Assembly (NCBI GenBank): GCA_025353765.1
Contig: JANXOD010000035.1
Location: 124,001-188,000, forward strand
Direction: 5' to 3'
Origin: Sphingobacteriales bacterium
Lineage (GTDB): Bacteria > Bacteroidota > Bacteroidia > Sphingobacteriales > Sphingobacteriaceae
DNA: 64,000 nt
A model generated the notes under the pieces. The model searched no databases. It had not been told where the DNA came from and saw only the letters and a list, made by a program, of their open reading frames with translations. A program made the position numbers and the translations under genes. Positions 37,430 through 45,361 of the stretch are shown here, one piece after another. Numbering within the stretch: position 1 is the stretch's first letter; every line of letters starts with the position of its first letter.

Positions 37430-39304
37430 ATGAAAGCTCTCACTATTTACTTTTTGCTATTTATTAGCTTCTCAATTTATGCATTTACTGCTGAGGGGGT
37501 TAGAACTATTACTGGGACAGTAGTTGCAAAAGAAGACGGATTGTCCCTTCCGGGAGTAGCGGTTGCTGTGAAAGGAACCTCTAGTAAAGTTTTAACCGAT
37601 AACAATGGGAACTATGAAATTAAAGTCCCAGATGGTAAGAGAACGTTAGTATTTAAGTACATAGGCTACAAACCAAAAGAATATAGTATTGGAAAGGAGA
37701 GTATTTTGAATGCTGTTCTTGAAACGGATAATCGTGCTTTATCAGAAATGGTTGTAACCAGCGCCCTTGGAGTTAGATCAGCAGCTAAAATGGGATGGGG
37801 TATGACTAACCCAATTTCAAGCGGAAATTATAAGTTCAAAAGTGAAGATGAACCTGCATTTAATACCGAATCTTATAATGCCATTAATGAGAATCGCTTT
37901 ATGGAAGCTAAACAAAATCCGCTTTCTACTTTTGGAATAGACGTAGACGCAGCATCATACAGTAACATTAGGCGTTTCATAAATGATGGCCAACTTCCAC
38001 CGATTGATGCTGTCCGCATTGAAGAAATGATTAATTACTTTGATTATGAATATCCACAACCCCCAAATTCCGACCCTATATCTATCCAAACTGAAATCTC
38101 TACTGCACCCTGGAACACAGAACACCTTCTGGTAAAAATCGGTTTACAGGGGAAAACTATTTCAACAGATAACCTGCCTGCCTCAAACCTGGTTTTCCTA
38201 ATTGATGTTTCCGGATCTATGGATGCACCAAATAAATTACCATTGTTAAAATCATCTATGAGATTACTCATTGATCAACTACGTTCTAAAGACAAGGTGT
38301 CTATTGTTGTTTACGCCGGTGCAGCCGGACAAGTTCTTGAGCCAACTTCTGGCGATCATAAGCAAACTATAAAAGAGGCCATTAACAAACTCGAAGCAGG
38401 AGGTTCTACCGCTGGTGGTGCAGGAATTAAGCTGGCTTATAAACTGGCTCAGGAAAATTTTATTAAAGGGGGCAATAACCGTATTATTTTAGCTACTGAT
38501 GGCGATTTCAACATAGGAGCTTCAAGTGATGCAGAAATGCAGCGTTTAATTGAAGAAAAACGAGAAACTGGTGTTTATCTTACTGTTTTAGGTTATGGGA
38601 TGGGGAATTATAAAGACAGTAAAATGGAAGCCCTTGCTGATAAAGGCAATGGTAATTACGCCTATATTGACAACATCAGTGAAGCTAAAAAAACATTGGT
38701 CAATGAATTTGGTGGTACATTATTTACAATTGCTAAGGATGTAAAATTACAGGTGGAGTTTAATCCACTCAAGGTAAAATCTTACCGCCTCATCGGTTAT
38801 GAAAACCGGCTGCTGAGTAAAGAAGATTTCAATGATGACAAAAAAGATGCGGGCGATCTTGGTTCCGGGCATAAAGTAACTGCATTGTATGAAATCATCC
38901 CGGTAGAAGTAGGGAACTACTGCCTTGCTAAAGTCGATGATTTAATATACCAGGACATGCCGGAAGCCAACTCAAAGGCACTTACCAACGAATTACTTAC
39001 AGTTAAACTCAGATATAAAAATCCAGATCAAAAAGACAGTAAGTTAATTTCAAAACCTGTTTTAGATCAAATTATAAATTGGAATAATACATCAGATAAT
39101 TTTCGCTTTGCGGCAGCTGTTGCCGGATACGGAATGCTTTTACGCAATTCGGAATTTAAACAAAATACCAATTACAGTAACGTTATCAATTGGGCAGGAA
39201 ATGCTTTGGGTAAAGACAAAGAAGGTTATCGGGCTGAGTTTTTGAAAATGGTGAAATCAAGTGAATTAATGGCAAAAGATTTGTTAACTTCATCAGAAAA
39301 ATAA
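37430..39304 (+). CDS. VWA-domain protein with carboxypeptidase-regulatory domain and DUF3520
   Basis: A 624-residue exported protein. The ATG at 37430 starts a good signal peptide (MKALTIYFLLFISFSIYAF); the frame is open further upstream from a TTG but this adds a non-signal N-terminus. Order: regulatory-like beta domain (~25-100), linker, a von Willebrand N-terminal region (QNPLSTFGIDVDAASYSNIRRF), the VWA domain with its metal site DVSGS at 259-263, and a C-terminal DUF3520-type part. YfbK-like proteins of this design occur next to ECF sigma genes in this phylum. Four bases separate it from a DUF4197 lipoprotein gene. Confidence 0.88.
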   Translation: MKALTIYFLLFISFSIYAFTAEGVRTITGTVVAKEDGLSLPGVAVAVKGTSSKVLTDNNGNYEIKVPDGKRTLVFKYIGYKPKEYSIGKESILNAVLETDNRALSEMVVTSALGVRSAAKMGWGMTNPISSGNYKFKSEDEPAFNTESYNAINENRFMEAKQNPLSTFGIDVDAASYSNIRRFINDGQLPPIDAVRIEEMINYFDYEYPQPPNSDPISIQTEISTAPWNTEHLLVKIGLQGKTISTDNLPASNLVFLIDVSGSMDAPNKLPLLKSSMRLLIDQLRSKDKVSIVVYAGAAGQVLEPTSGDHKQTIKEAINKLEAGGSTAGGAGIKLAYKLAQENFIKGGNNRIILATDGDFNIGASSDAEMQRLIEEKRETGVYLTVLGYGMGNYKDSKMEALADKGNGNYAYIDNISEAKKTLVNEFGGTLFTIAKDVKLQVEFNPLKVKSYRLIGYENRLLSKEDFNDDKKDAGDLGSGHKVTALYEIIPVEVGNYCLAKVDDLIYQDMPEANSKALTNELLTVKLRYKNPDQKDSKLISKPVLDQIINWNNTSDNFRFAAAVAGYGMLLRNSEFKQNTNYSNVINWAGNALGKDKEGYRAEFLKMVKSSELMAKDLLTSSEK

Positions 39305-39308
39305 ACTG

Positions 39309-40043
39309 ATGAAATCCTTAAAAATTATTGCAATACTCACTTCCGTTCTTTTTATTACCAGTTGTGATACTTTAAATCAAGCCAGTCAGATTTTAACTCA
39401 ATCTGGCATTGGTAATCCAACCCAATCTGAAATTACGATGGGATTAAAGGAAGCTCTTGAATTTGGAACCAGCTCCAGTTCAGACCGCTTAGCTATAAAA
39501 GATGGTTATTTTGGAAATCTTGCCATTAAAATCCTCTTCCCCGAAGAGGCTCAAAAAGTTGAACGAACTTTAAGAAGTATCGGCTTAAATTCATTAGCAG
39601 ACAATGTTATTTTAAGCGTAAACCGTGCAGCAGAAGATGCAGCTAAAGAAGCAAAACCCATATTTATTGCGGCAATTAAGCAAATGACCATTGCTGATGC
39701 TACTCATATTTTGCTGGGCACCAATAAGGATGCGGCTACTCAATACTTTAAAAGAGTAACCAGCGAAGAGTTACGCAGCAAATTTCAACCTATTGTTCAA
39801 AATAGTTTAACTAAGGTTGGTGCAACCCGTTATTGGTCTGATGTAGTGACGCGTTATAATCAGATCCCCCTGGTAAATCATGTAAACCCAGATTTGGAAG
39901 GATATGTTACTCAAAAAGCAATTGATGGGTTATTTGTAGAAATTGCCCGGGAAGAATTAAAAATACGGCAGAATGTTTCTGCAAGAAGTACCACTTTATT
40001 ACAAAAAGTGTTTGGTTATGCGGATAAGAATTACGGTGGTTAA
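39309..40043 (+). CDS. DUF4197 family lipoprotein
   Basis: A 244-residue helical lipoprotein with signal MKSLKIIAILTSVLFITSC (Cys19) and the DUF4197 pattern: GLKEALEFGTSSSSDRLAIKDGYFGN, ILFPEEAQKVERTLRSIG, then FIAAIKQMTIADATHILLG, and the Tyr/Asp end KVFGYADKNYGG. Function of the family is unknown. It is the third gene of the run after the VWA gene and is followed by a terminator. Confidence 0.9.
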   Translation: MKSLKIIAILTSVLFITSCDTLNQASQILTQSGIGNPTQSEITMGLKEALEFGTSSSSDRLAIKDGYFGNLAIKILFPEEAQKVERTLRSIGLNSLADNVILSVNRAAEDAAKEAKPIFIAAIKQMTIADATHILLGTNKDAATQYFKRVTSEELRSKFQPIVQNSLTKVGATRYWSDVVTRYNQIPLVNHVNPDLEGYVTQKAIDGLFVEIAREELKIRQNVSARSTTLLQKVFGYADKNYGG

Positions 40044-40056
40044 TTGCACATTGAAA

Positions 40057-40101
40057 ACAAACAAAAAAGATCAACTTATTAAGCTGATCTTTTTTGTTTG
40101 T
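40057..40101. terminator. Bidirectional terminator between DUF4197 and the small lipoprotein gene
   Basis: A 20-bp stem with a single mismatch (core aaaaaagatcaac / gctgatctttttt) and a 5-nt loop; A-rich on the left and T-rich on the right, so both converging transcripts can be stopped. Confidence 0.9.
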
Positions 40102-40136
40102 AGACTTTTGTCTCTGATAGAATGGGGATCTTTGAT

Positions 40137-40304
40137 TTAGCTCCGGTTTCTGAATTTAGAGAGTATCCAGATAACCAAAGCTACAAGAACCACTACTATA
40201 AATATTCCTGTGTAAGCTCCAGCTTTAAATATGTCGCCAATAACTTGACAGCCTGATAAAAGGGTAATAACACACAGAGCGGATAATAGACTAAATTTTC
40301 TCAT
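40137..40304 (-). CDS. Small 55-residue lipoprotein with one transmembrane helix
   Basis: An ATG-started frame encoding signal-like MRKFSLLSALCVITLLSGC (Cys19 as lipidation site), then QVIGDIFKAGAYTGIF and a second hydrophobic helix (VVVLVALVIWIL) with a basic end (SKFRNRS). The motif Cys-x-x-Ile-Gly-x-Ile-Phe-Lys-Ala-Gly is familiar from tiny envelope proteins found widely in Bacteroidota, whose function is unknown. It lies 69 bp upstream of the SOD stop and 33 bp before the bidirectional terminator. It is shorter than standard ORF cut-offs. Confidence 0.75.
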   Translation of the reverse strand: MRKFSLLSALCVITLLSGCQVIGDIFKAGAYTGIFIVVVLVALVIWILSKFRNRS

Positions 40305-40372
40305 GTTTTCTAAGTTTTAAAAATTGATATACAAAACTTACACCAATTTTTAAACCTTGTATAAAATGTTAA

Positions 40373-40984
40373 TTATTTTTTCGCTTTTGCAAAACGATCT
40401 GCAACAGCATTCCAATTAACTACATTCCAGAAAGCCGCAACATAATCTGCACGCTTATTCTGATATTTCAAATAATAAGCATGTTCCCAAACATCCATTC
40501 CTAATATCGGAGTACCTTTTGCCTCAACTATATCCATTAAGGGATTATCCTGATTAGGAGTGGAGCTTACCTGAAGTTTTCCATCAGCAGCAACAGTTAA
40601 CCAGGCCCATCCGGAACCAAAACGGGTAACACCAGCCTCAGCAAATTTCTTTTTAAATTCATCAAATGACCCGAAAGCAGCATCTATAGCTTTTGCTAAT
40701 TCACCAGATGGATTGCCACCACCACTTGGCGACATAATTGACCAATATAATGTATGATTAAAATGACCACCACCGTTATTTCTAACAGCCATAGGATATT
40801 TTGAAACCGTATGCATGATCTCTTCAATTTTTAGATTTGCACTTTCTGTGCCCGCTAAGGCTTTATTCAGATTATCTACATATGCCTGATGATGTTTACC
40901 ATGGTGAATTTCCATAGTCATTTTATCAATATGGGGCTCTAAAGCGTCTGTTGCGTATGGTAACGCGGGTAATTCAAATGCCAT
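40373..40984 (-). CDS. Superoxide dismutase [Fe/Mn]
   Basis: A 203-residue enzyme that dismutates superoxide to oxygen and hydrogen peroxide. Metal ligands are in place: His27 in MEIHHGKHH, His78 in [10 protein letters not shown], Asp165 and His169 in MDVWEHAYY. The region GSGWAWLTV is also conserved. Whether it uses Fe, Mn or either cannot be read safely from sequence. A -7 box (TATATTTG on this strand) lies 35 bp upstream of the start. Confidence 0.97.
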   Translation of the reverse strand: MAFELPALPYATDALEPHIDKMTMEIHHGKHHQAYVDNLNKALAGTESANLKIEEIMHTVSKYPMAVRNNGGGHFNHTLYWSIMSPSGGGNPSGELAKAIDAAFGSFDEFKKKFAEAGVTRFGSGWAWLTVAADGKLQVSSTPNQDNPLMDIVEAKGTPILGMDVWEHAYYLKYQNKRADYVAAFWNVVNWNAVADRFAKAKK

Positions 40985-41018
40985 GTGTTTTATGTTTAAA
41001 AGGGTTTATAATTATGTA

Positions 41019-41026
41019 CAAATATA
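41019..41026 (-). promoter_or_regulatory. Candidate -7 promoter element of the SOD gene
   Basis: On the minus strand this reads TATATTTG, ending 34-35 bp before the SOD ATG. A matching -33 TTG is not seen. Confidence 0.5.
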
Positions 41027-41057
41027 ACTTTGTAATGCTAAAACTTGTTTTTTGTTA

Positions 41058-41534
41058 TCAACTTTTATTCCGTTTACTTAAAAAGAAGTCCTTCACCAAT
41101 TGTGCAGCTTCATTGGCTTTAATACCACTAATAACCTCTGTTTTAGGATGAGTGATGCGTTGTTTTATTTGTGAAAACCCCCGTTGAGGATCATCGGCAC
41201 CATATACTATACGGCTAATCTGTGTCCAATAGGATGCGCCTGCACACATTACACAAGGTTCGATGGTTACGTAAAGTGTACAATCTTTTAAATACTTGCC
41301 GCCTGTATAATTAGCGGCTGCTGTAAAAGCCTGCATTTCTGCATGAGCTGTGACATCTTTTAATTGTTCGGTTAAATTATGTCCGCGTCCGATTATCCTA
41401 CCGCTATGTACAATTACTGCGCCAATAGGTACCTCATCTAATGCTAAGGCTTTTTGTGCCTCCTTCAAGGCTTCATTCATAAAAAATTCGTCGGGAGCTA
41501 TAGTTGGTTCATCTGTGAAACTGATGTATTTCAT
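41058..41534 (-). CDS. Nucleoside/tRNA adenosine deaminase (TadA-like)
   Basis: A 158-residue zinc deaminase of the CMP/dCMP deaminase fold. The zinc and catalytic residues are His64 and Glu66 in HAEMQAF and Cys94 and Cys97 in PCVMCAGA. It is either tRNA-specific adenosine deaminase (A34 to inosine in tRNA-Arg) or a guanine deaminase-like enzyme; the sequence alone gives a slight lean to a general nucleoside deaminase. Followed by a 73-bp gap and SOD on the same strand. Confidence 0.88.
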   Translation of the reverse strand: MKYISFTDEPTIAPDEFFMNEALKEAQKALALDEVPIGAVIVHSGRIIGRGHNLTEQLKDVTAHAEMQAFTAAANYTGGKYLKDCTLYVTIEPCVMCAGASYWTQISRIVYGADDPQRGFSQIKQRITHPKTEVISGIKANEAAQLVKDFFLSKRNKS

Positions 41535-41546
41535 TGTAGTATTTTA

Positions 41547-41573
41547 GTATTGCGTAATGAGTATTGCGTATTG
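41547..41573. repeat. Degenerate heptamer tandem gtattgc
   Basis: Units gtattgc, gtaatga, gtattgc and gtattgc follow each other at 7-bp steps just upstream of the TadA gene. The reverse complement of the same string occurs near 57130. Confidence 0.75.
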
Positions 41574-41610
41574 CGATGTTAAATTGTAAAATGTAAAAAG
41601 TGCGATTTTT

Positions 41611-41673
41611 GCTAACTGCTAACTGCTAACTGCTAACTGCTAACTGCTAACTGCTAACTGCTAACTGCTAACT
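41611..41673. repeat. Nine perfect tandem copies of the heptamer gctaact
   Basis: The 7-bp unit gctaact is repeated nine times without error over 63 bp in the intergenic space between the TadA gene and csaA. Perfect identity of the copies implies recent expansion and likely length variation between strains. Confidence 0.97.
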
Positions 41674-41687
41674 TCCCTGGCTACTTC

Positions 41688-42080
41688 TCAAATAAGTTTC
41701 GAACCATTTGGGACAGGTCGTTCAATGCTGCCTAAAACAATATCTCCTTGTTCATTTGCAAAACCGGTTATTAAAAATTCGGATATGAAATTTGCAATTT
41801 GCTTTTTAGGAAAGTTAAGTACCCCAACTATTTGTCGTCCGATTAATTTGTCCTTTGTATAATTTTTAGTAATCTGTGCGCTGCTCCATCGAATCCCAAA
41901 ATCTCCAAAATCAACTCTTACTTTGTATGCCGGTTTGCGGGCTTCCGGAAAATCAAGCACCTCAAGAATAGTTCCTGCACGCAGTTCTACTTTTTCAAAG
42001 TCAGCCCAGCTAATCGTCTCGCCCGCTGTTTTATTTTCTTTAACATCACTTTTTAAAGAGTGGTTATTTCTGGAATCCAT
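41688..42080 (-). CDS. csaA: CsaA-like tRNA-binding protein
   Basis: A 130-residue single-domain OB-fold protein of the same family as the C-terminal domain of Met[37 protein letters not shown], and the end [17 protein letters not shown]. CsaA was first described as a chaperone in Bacillus; tRNA binding is shared by the fold. A -7 box (TATATTTG on this strand) lies only about 4 bp before the ATG. Divergent from the RlmI-like gene. Confidence 0.9.
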   Translation of the reverse strand: MDSRNNHSLKSDVKENKTAGETISWADFEKVELRAGTILEVLDFPEARKPAYKVRVDFGDFGIRWSSAQITKNYTKDKLIGRQIVGVLNFPKKQIANFISEFLITGFANEQGDIVLGSIERPVPNGSKLI

Positions 42081-42084
42081 ACAT

Positions 42085-42092
42085 CAAATATA
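42085..42092 (-). promoter_or_regulatory. -7 promoter element directly before csaA
   Basis: TATATTTG on the minus strand ends 4 bp before the csaA ATG. If used, the transcript would begin at or next to the start codon (leaderless). Confidence 0.5.
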
Positions 42093-42128
42093 GAAAACAT
42101 GGCCTTCTGCTTCAAACGAAAGATTGTT

Positions 42129-42136
42129 TAGATTTG
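42129..42136 (+). promoter_or_regulatory. -7 promoter element directly before the RlmI-like gene
   Basis: TAGATTTG ends 4 bp before the ATG at 42141, again implying a leaderless transcript; the divergent csaA gene shows the same arrangement 37 bp away. Confidence 0.5.
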
Positions 42137-42140
42137 CCCC

Positions 42141-43331
42141 ATGTATTCGGTAAGATTAAAAAAAGGAAAAGAAAAAGCGGTTAAGCAATTACATCCCTGG
42201 ATTTTTTCCGGTGCGATAGAACAGGTAAAAGGCAAACCTGAAAACGGGGATATCATCACGCTTACTGATTATAATAATGATTTCCTGGCTTATGGATTTT
42301 ATAATGACCAATCACGCGTAGCGGTGCGTTTATTAGAATGGAACCAGGAAACAGAGATTAATGAAAGCTGGTGGCGCAAAAAAATACAAAAAGCGGTGGG
42401 AGCCCGACAAGATCTTATCCAAAAAGAAGATACCAATACCTATCGTTTAATATTCAGCGAAGCCGATTTTTTACCCGGATTAATTGTAGATCGCTTTGCA
42501 GATTTTCTTTCTGTACAGTTGCTTACTTCAGGGGTCGAACGCATTAAACCTATTTTGTTGGACGAACTTCAGCAATTATTAAAACCCAAAGGCATTTTCG
42601 ACCGGAGTGATGCATCATCCCGTACGCATGAGGGTTTAGAGGCTTCATCCGGCGGAGTTCTTTCAGGAATAGAACCGCCGGAATTTCTAACGGTTAAAGA
42701 AAATGGGATTTTATACGATGTAAATATTGTCCAAGGTCAAAAATCAGGCTTTTATTGCGATCAGCGGGATAACCGCCGGTTGGTAGCGGATTATGCAAAA
42801 GGCAAGCGTATGCTGGATTGTTTTAGTTATTCTGGTGGTTTTACGTTGAATGCATTAAAGCAGGGCGTTTTGGAAGTGGTGAGTGTAGACAGTTCTGCTT
42901 TAGCTTTAGAAACGCTAAAACGCAATATAGAAATCAATAAATTCAATAAAATACCTCATCGTTTCATACAATCTGACGTCAATAAGCAATTGCGCCAGTT
43001 TCGCGAAAGCGATGAAAAATTTGATATCATCGTTCTCGATCCACCTAAATATGCACCTTCACGTTCTGCTTTGACTAAGGCTTCCAGAGCGTATAAAGAC
43101 CTCAATCGCATGGCTATGCTTTTATTGAAAGAAGGTGGTTTACTGGCTACCTATTCTTGTTCCGGTGCGGTTAATATCAGTTTATTCAAACAAATTATGG
43201 CCTGGGCTGCCCTGGATGCCGGTAAAGAAGTGCAGTTTATCCATCAGTTTTGCCAGCCTTCAGATCATCCTATTCGTTCTTCTTTCCCCGAAGGAGAATA
43301 TTTGAAAGGTTTGCTTTGCAGGGTGGGGTAG
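42141..43331 (+). CDS. Class I SAM-dependent rRNA methyltransferase (RlmI-like)
   Basis: A 396-residue enzyme with an N-terminal PUA RNA-binding domain (LKKGKEKAVKQLHPWIFSGAI) and a Rossmann methyltransferase: QGQKSGFYCDQRDNRR, MLDCFSYSGGFTLNAL with the SAM loop, VVSVDSSALALE, and the catalytic segment IVLDPPKYAPSR. Homologues (RlmI/YccW) make m5C in 23S rRNA using Cys residues; here CSGAV near the end of the domain fits. Monocistronic; followed directly by a long tandem repeat. Confidence 0.93.
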   Translation: MYSVRLKKGKEKAVKQLHPWIFSGAIEQVKGKPENGDIITLTDYNNDFLAYGFYNDQSRVAVRLLEWNQETEINESWWRKKIQKAVGARQDLIQKEDTNTYRLIFSEADFLPGLIVDRFADFLSVQLLTSGVERIKPILLDELQQLLKPKGIFDRSDASSRTHEGLEASSGGVLSGIEPPEFLTVKENGILYDVNIVQGQKSGFYCDQRDNRRLVADYAKGKRMLDCFSYSGGFTLNALKQGVLEVVSVDSSALALETLKRNIEINKFNKIPHRFIQSDVNKQLRQFRESDEKFDIIVLDPPKYAPSRSALTKASRAYKDLNRMAMLLLKEGGLLATYSCSGAVNISLFKQIMAWAALDAGKEVQFIHQFCQPSDHPIRSSFPEGEYLKGLLCRVG

Positions 43332-43333
43332 TT

Positions 43334-43627
43334 GATCGGCGCAGGCTGAAGTTTGATCGGTGCAGGTCGGAGTTTGATTGATACAGGTTGAAGTTTGATT
43401 GATGCAGGCTGGAGTTTGATCGGTGCAGGTCGGAGTTTGATTGGAGCAGGTTAGAGTTTGATCGGCGCAGGTTAGAGTTTGATGGGTGCAGGTTGAAGTT
43501 TGATTGATGCAGGTTGGAGTTTGATTGGTGCAGGTTGAAGTTTGATTGATGCAGGTTAGAGTTTGATCGGCGCAGGTCGGAGTTTGATTGGTGCAGGTTG
43601 AAGTTTGATTGGAGCAGATTGAAATTA
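43334..43627. repeat. 21-bp tandem repeat array (13 full copies and one partial)
   Basis: Starting 2 bp after the methyltransferase stop, a 21-bp unit of the form gatYgRtgcaggttgRagttt is repeated 13 times with sequence variation at a few fixed positions, then a last partial copy. Since 21 is three times seven, the unit is frame-neutral and on the minus strand reads as a heptapeptide of the type Gln-Ser-Asn-x-Asn-Leu-His. No spacers are present, so it is not a CRISPR. Confidence 0.96.
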
Positions 43628-43654
43628 TAAATTATTCGCTTCTTAGTAAGACTT

Positions 43655-43772
43655 AACCACCTCCGTCTTATTCCGCTTCGCTTCATAATCCACCTCCGCC
43701 GGCGGAAGACAGGCCTTTTTTCCTCCGTTTGCGGAGGTGCCGAAGGCGGAGGTGGTTTGTAGACAGACCTTG
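43655..43772. repeat. Palindromic GC-rich intergenic element
   Basis: Outer arms aaccacctccg (43655-43665) and cggaggtggtt (43747-43757) are perfectly complementary, with inner palindromes (cctccgccggcgg; cctccgtttgcggagg) between them. It is much richer in GC than the surroundings. Its right edge (agacagaccttg) resembles half of the hairpin repeat found at 49885, 52900 and 53596. Confidence 0.8.
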
Positions 43773-43782
43773 AAGAGAAATT

Positions 43783-44517
43783 TTATTGAACCCGTTTAAA
43801 TGCCAGTTTAGATATGGCTTTACATTGCACATTCTCTTTCGTAAATACTCCTTTAACGTACTGTTTAACTGCTAAAGCTGTATCTACCAATCCGCTCTCA
43901 TTCGCATATAATTGTGTATTGCGTAAGCCACGGGCGCCGTCAAGCACGGTTTCAATGGTATCAGCAGAATCATTAATAGCCTTCATTTCGGCCAGTAAAG
44001 CCCGCAAGCTATTCACCGAAAACTCTGCCTCATTGGGGGCATAAGCCGGGTTAGCAGCCAATACCTCAATAAACTGTTCCATATTTTCATAAATACTATC
44101 ATAACTCTGGCGTGAGGTAGAAATACTCTTGGCAGTTGGGTCTGCTGGATCGGGACTTTTTGCCGCCGGTTTTTTACTCATAAAACCACGCATCAAATCG
44201 GCCAGGTGCTGTGCCGTATCAATTTGCGCTTTATTGCTCACCGATGATCGAAACAAGTTTAGCGTACGGGTAATAAGCTTAGGCAGCGGCCCGTAAATGG
44301 CCTCCCGCTTATCCACCATATCAGCATAAATGGCTTTAGCCGTAGCCAGTGCAGTTAATCCACTTTGTGCCGCCTGTAGCTGTGTTTCTAATTGTGCCTG
44401 TTGTAAAGCAGTTTTTGCAGGGTTATACGCTGCTCCAAAAGCATTGGTGCGGGTTACTAATTCGCTAAAATTCGCAATGTTTTTAGCGTGTCCAGTTTCT
44501 GAAGTTGATGCCATCAT
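43783..44517 (-). CDS. Conserved alpha-helical protein of Bacteroidota, function unknown
   Basis: A 244-residue soluble protein predicted almost entirely helical, rich in Ala, Leu and Gln (KTALQQAQLETQLQAAQSGL), with no signal peptide. The order of segments (STSETGHAKNIANF at the start, RQSYDSIYENMEQFIEVLAANPAYAPNEAEF in the middle, a TGLV-like NESGLVDTALAVKQYVKGVF near the end) is what I associate with an uncharacterised family widespread in this phylum. GC content is higher than in the neighbouring island. Possible stored/structural or phasin-like helical bundle, but this is speculation. Confidence 0.72.
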   Translation of the reverse strand: MMASTSETGHAKNIANFSELVTRTNAFGAAYNPAKTALQQAQLETQLQAAQSGLTALATAKAIYADMVDKREAIYGPLPKLITRTLNLFRSSVSNKAQIDTAQHLADLMRGFMSKKPAAKSPDPADPTAKSISTSRQSYDSIYENMEQFIEVLAANPAYAPNEAEFSVNSLRALLAEMKAINDSADTIETVLDGARGLRNTQLYANESGLVDTALAVKQYVKGVFTKENVQCKAISKLAFKRVQ

Positions 44518-44887
44518 GTTTTTATTTAGATAAATTAAAAAATAAATAGAAGCTCAATAATAAGAATTTATATTTTAAATATAAGTCAGAAATTAAATAA
44601 ATTTTATATTATGAAATAGTAAAATATGTGAAAACCTGCCTGAAATGTGTGTTAGGGTATATGTGATGCCGGTTTTTTAGAAAAGCAATGCTTTGGTTTT
44701 CATCGGGTCCAGTAGTCCCGCCATTTGCTCATACGGCTGAAGGCCTTAGGCTCAAGGGCCGGTATCCACGGCTGTCTGGTTTAGGGGGGGAGGGGATTTA
44801 AGGTGTGAAAAACTTTTGTAATTATCTTGTTACATAACTGTTTATATTTATCCAGATAATTAATCTAATTAATTAGGAAAAGTTAAT
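44518..44887. other. 370-bp gene-free region with a GC-rich structured segment
   Basis: No credible ORF. The first ~120 bp are very AT-rich and probably hold the promoter of the minus-strand gene. Positions 44690-44790 are GC-rich with several short self-complementary parts: cggg/cccg at 44704-44720 and ggcctt/aagggcc at 44742-44760. This segment may be a structured RNA or the remnant of a mobile or repeated element. A 7-base G run at about 44784 follows. Confidence 0.6.
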
Positions 44888-45358
44888 ATGAACAGAGTTT
44901 TAAATCCTTCGAAATACCTTAGAGGTATTGTTAAAGAAAATCAAAAGTATTACATAGGCTTTGGTGTTAAAGATTTAACAAATCTAGCCAAAAGCTATCC
45001 TCCTATTAATGATTTAATTAATGGGAAAAGATCAACTATTGTAGTATCTGGAAAAAAAGGAGTGCTAAAAGAGAACACAGAGGGTAAATGGGTGAGAAAA
45101 CAACCAGAATCTAAGCATTATGAATGGAAGCATATAGAATATTATAGCAAAAAATTTGAGAAAACTATTGAGTATGATAGGGAATTCGAAAAGTGGATAA
45201 AAGTTATACTTCACCAATATAACTTGGAACTAGAGTTAGCTAAAAGTCCTCAAAATGAAATTATATTGCATTTCCCACAATTTCAATTTAAGGATGCAGA
45301 GGATCATTATTTGATAGCAGGAGCTGCTATGAATATAGCAATTTTATTAGGTAGTTAG
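44888..45358 (+). CDS. Hypothetical protein, first gene of an AT-rich accessory island
   Basis: A 156-residue soluble protein with no signal peptide and no motif I recognise. It has a basic, Tyr/Trp-containing middle (SKHYEWKHIEYYSKKFEKTIEYDREFEKWIKVILHQ is the most distinctive stretch, quoted here by its key residues Tyr, Trp, His, Glu) and a hydrophobic end (LIAGAAMNIAILLGS). It is followed after 3 bp by another hypothetical gene, a spacing typical of a two-gene toxin/antitoxin- or toxin/immunity-like module; that reading is only a guess. Confidence 0.7.
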   Translation: MNRVLNPSKYLRGIVKENQKYYIGFGVKDLTNLAKSYPPINDLINGKRSTIVVSGKKGVLKENTEGKWVRKQPESKHYEWKHIEYYSKKFEKTIEYDREFEKWIKVILHQYNLELELAKSPQNEIILHFPQFQFKDAEDHYLIAGAAMNIAILLGS

Positions 45359-45361
45359 TTT

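Noticed and set aside
43334-43627. CRISPR array
   Set aside because: Units are contiguous with no spacers and vary internally; no cas genes are present.
43270-43686. 138-codon minus-strand frame made of heptapeptide repeats
   Set aside because: It is the reverse translation of the 21-bp array and palindrome, overlaps the end of the methyltransferase gene, and has no recognisable domain. Kept only as a repeat, with the coding option mentioned.
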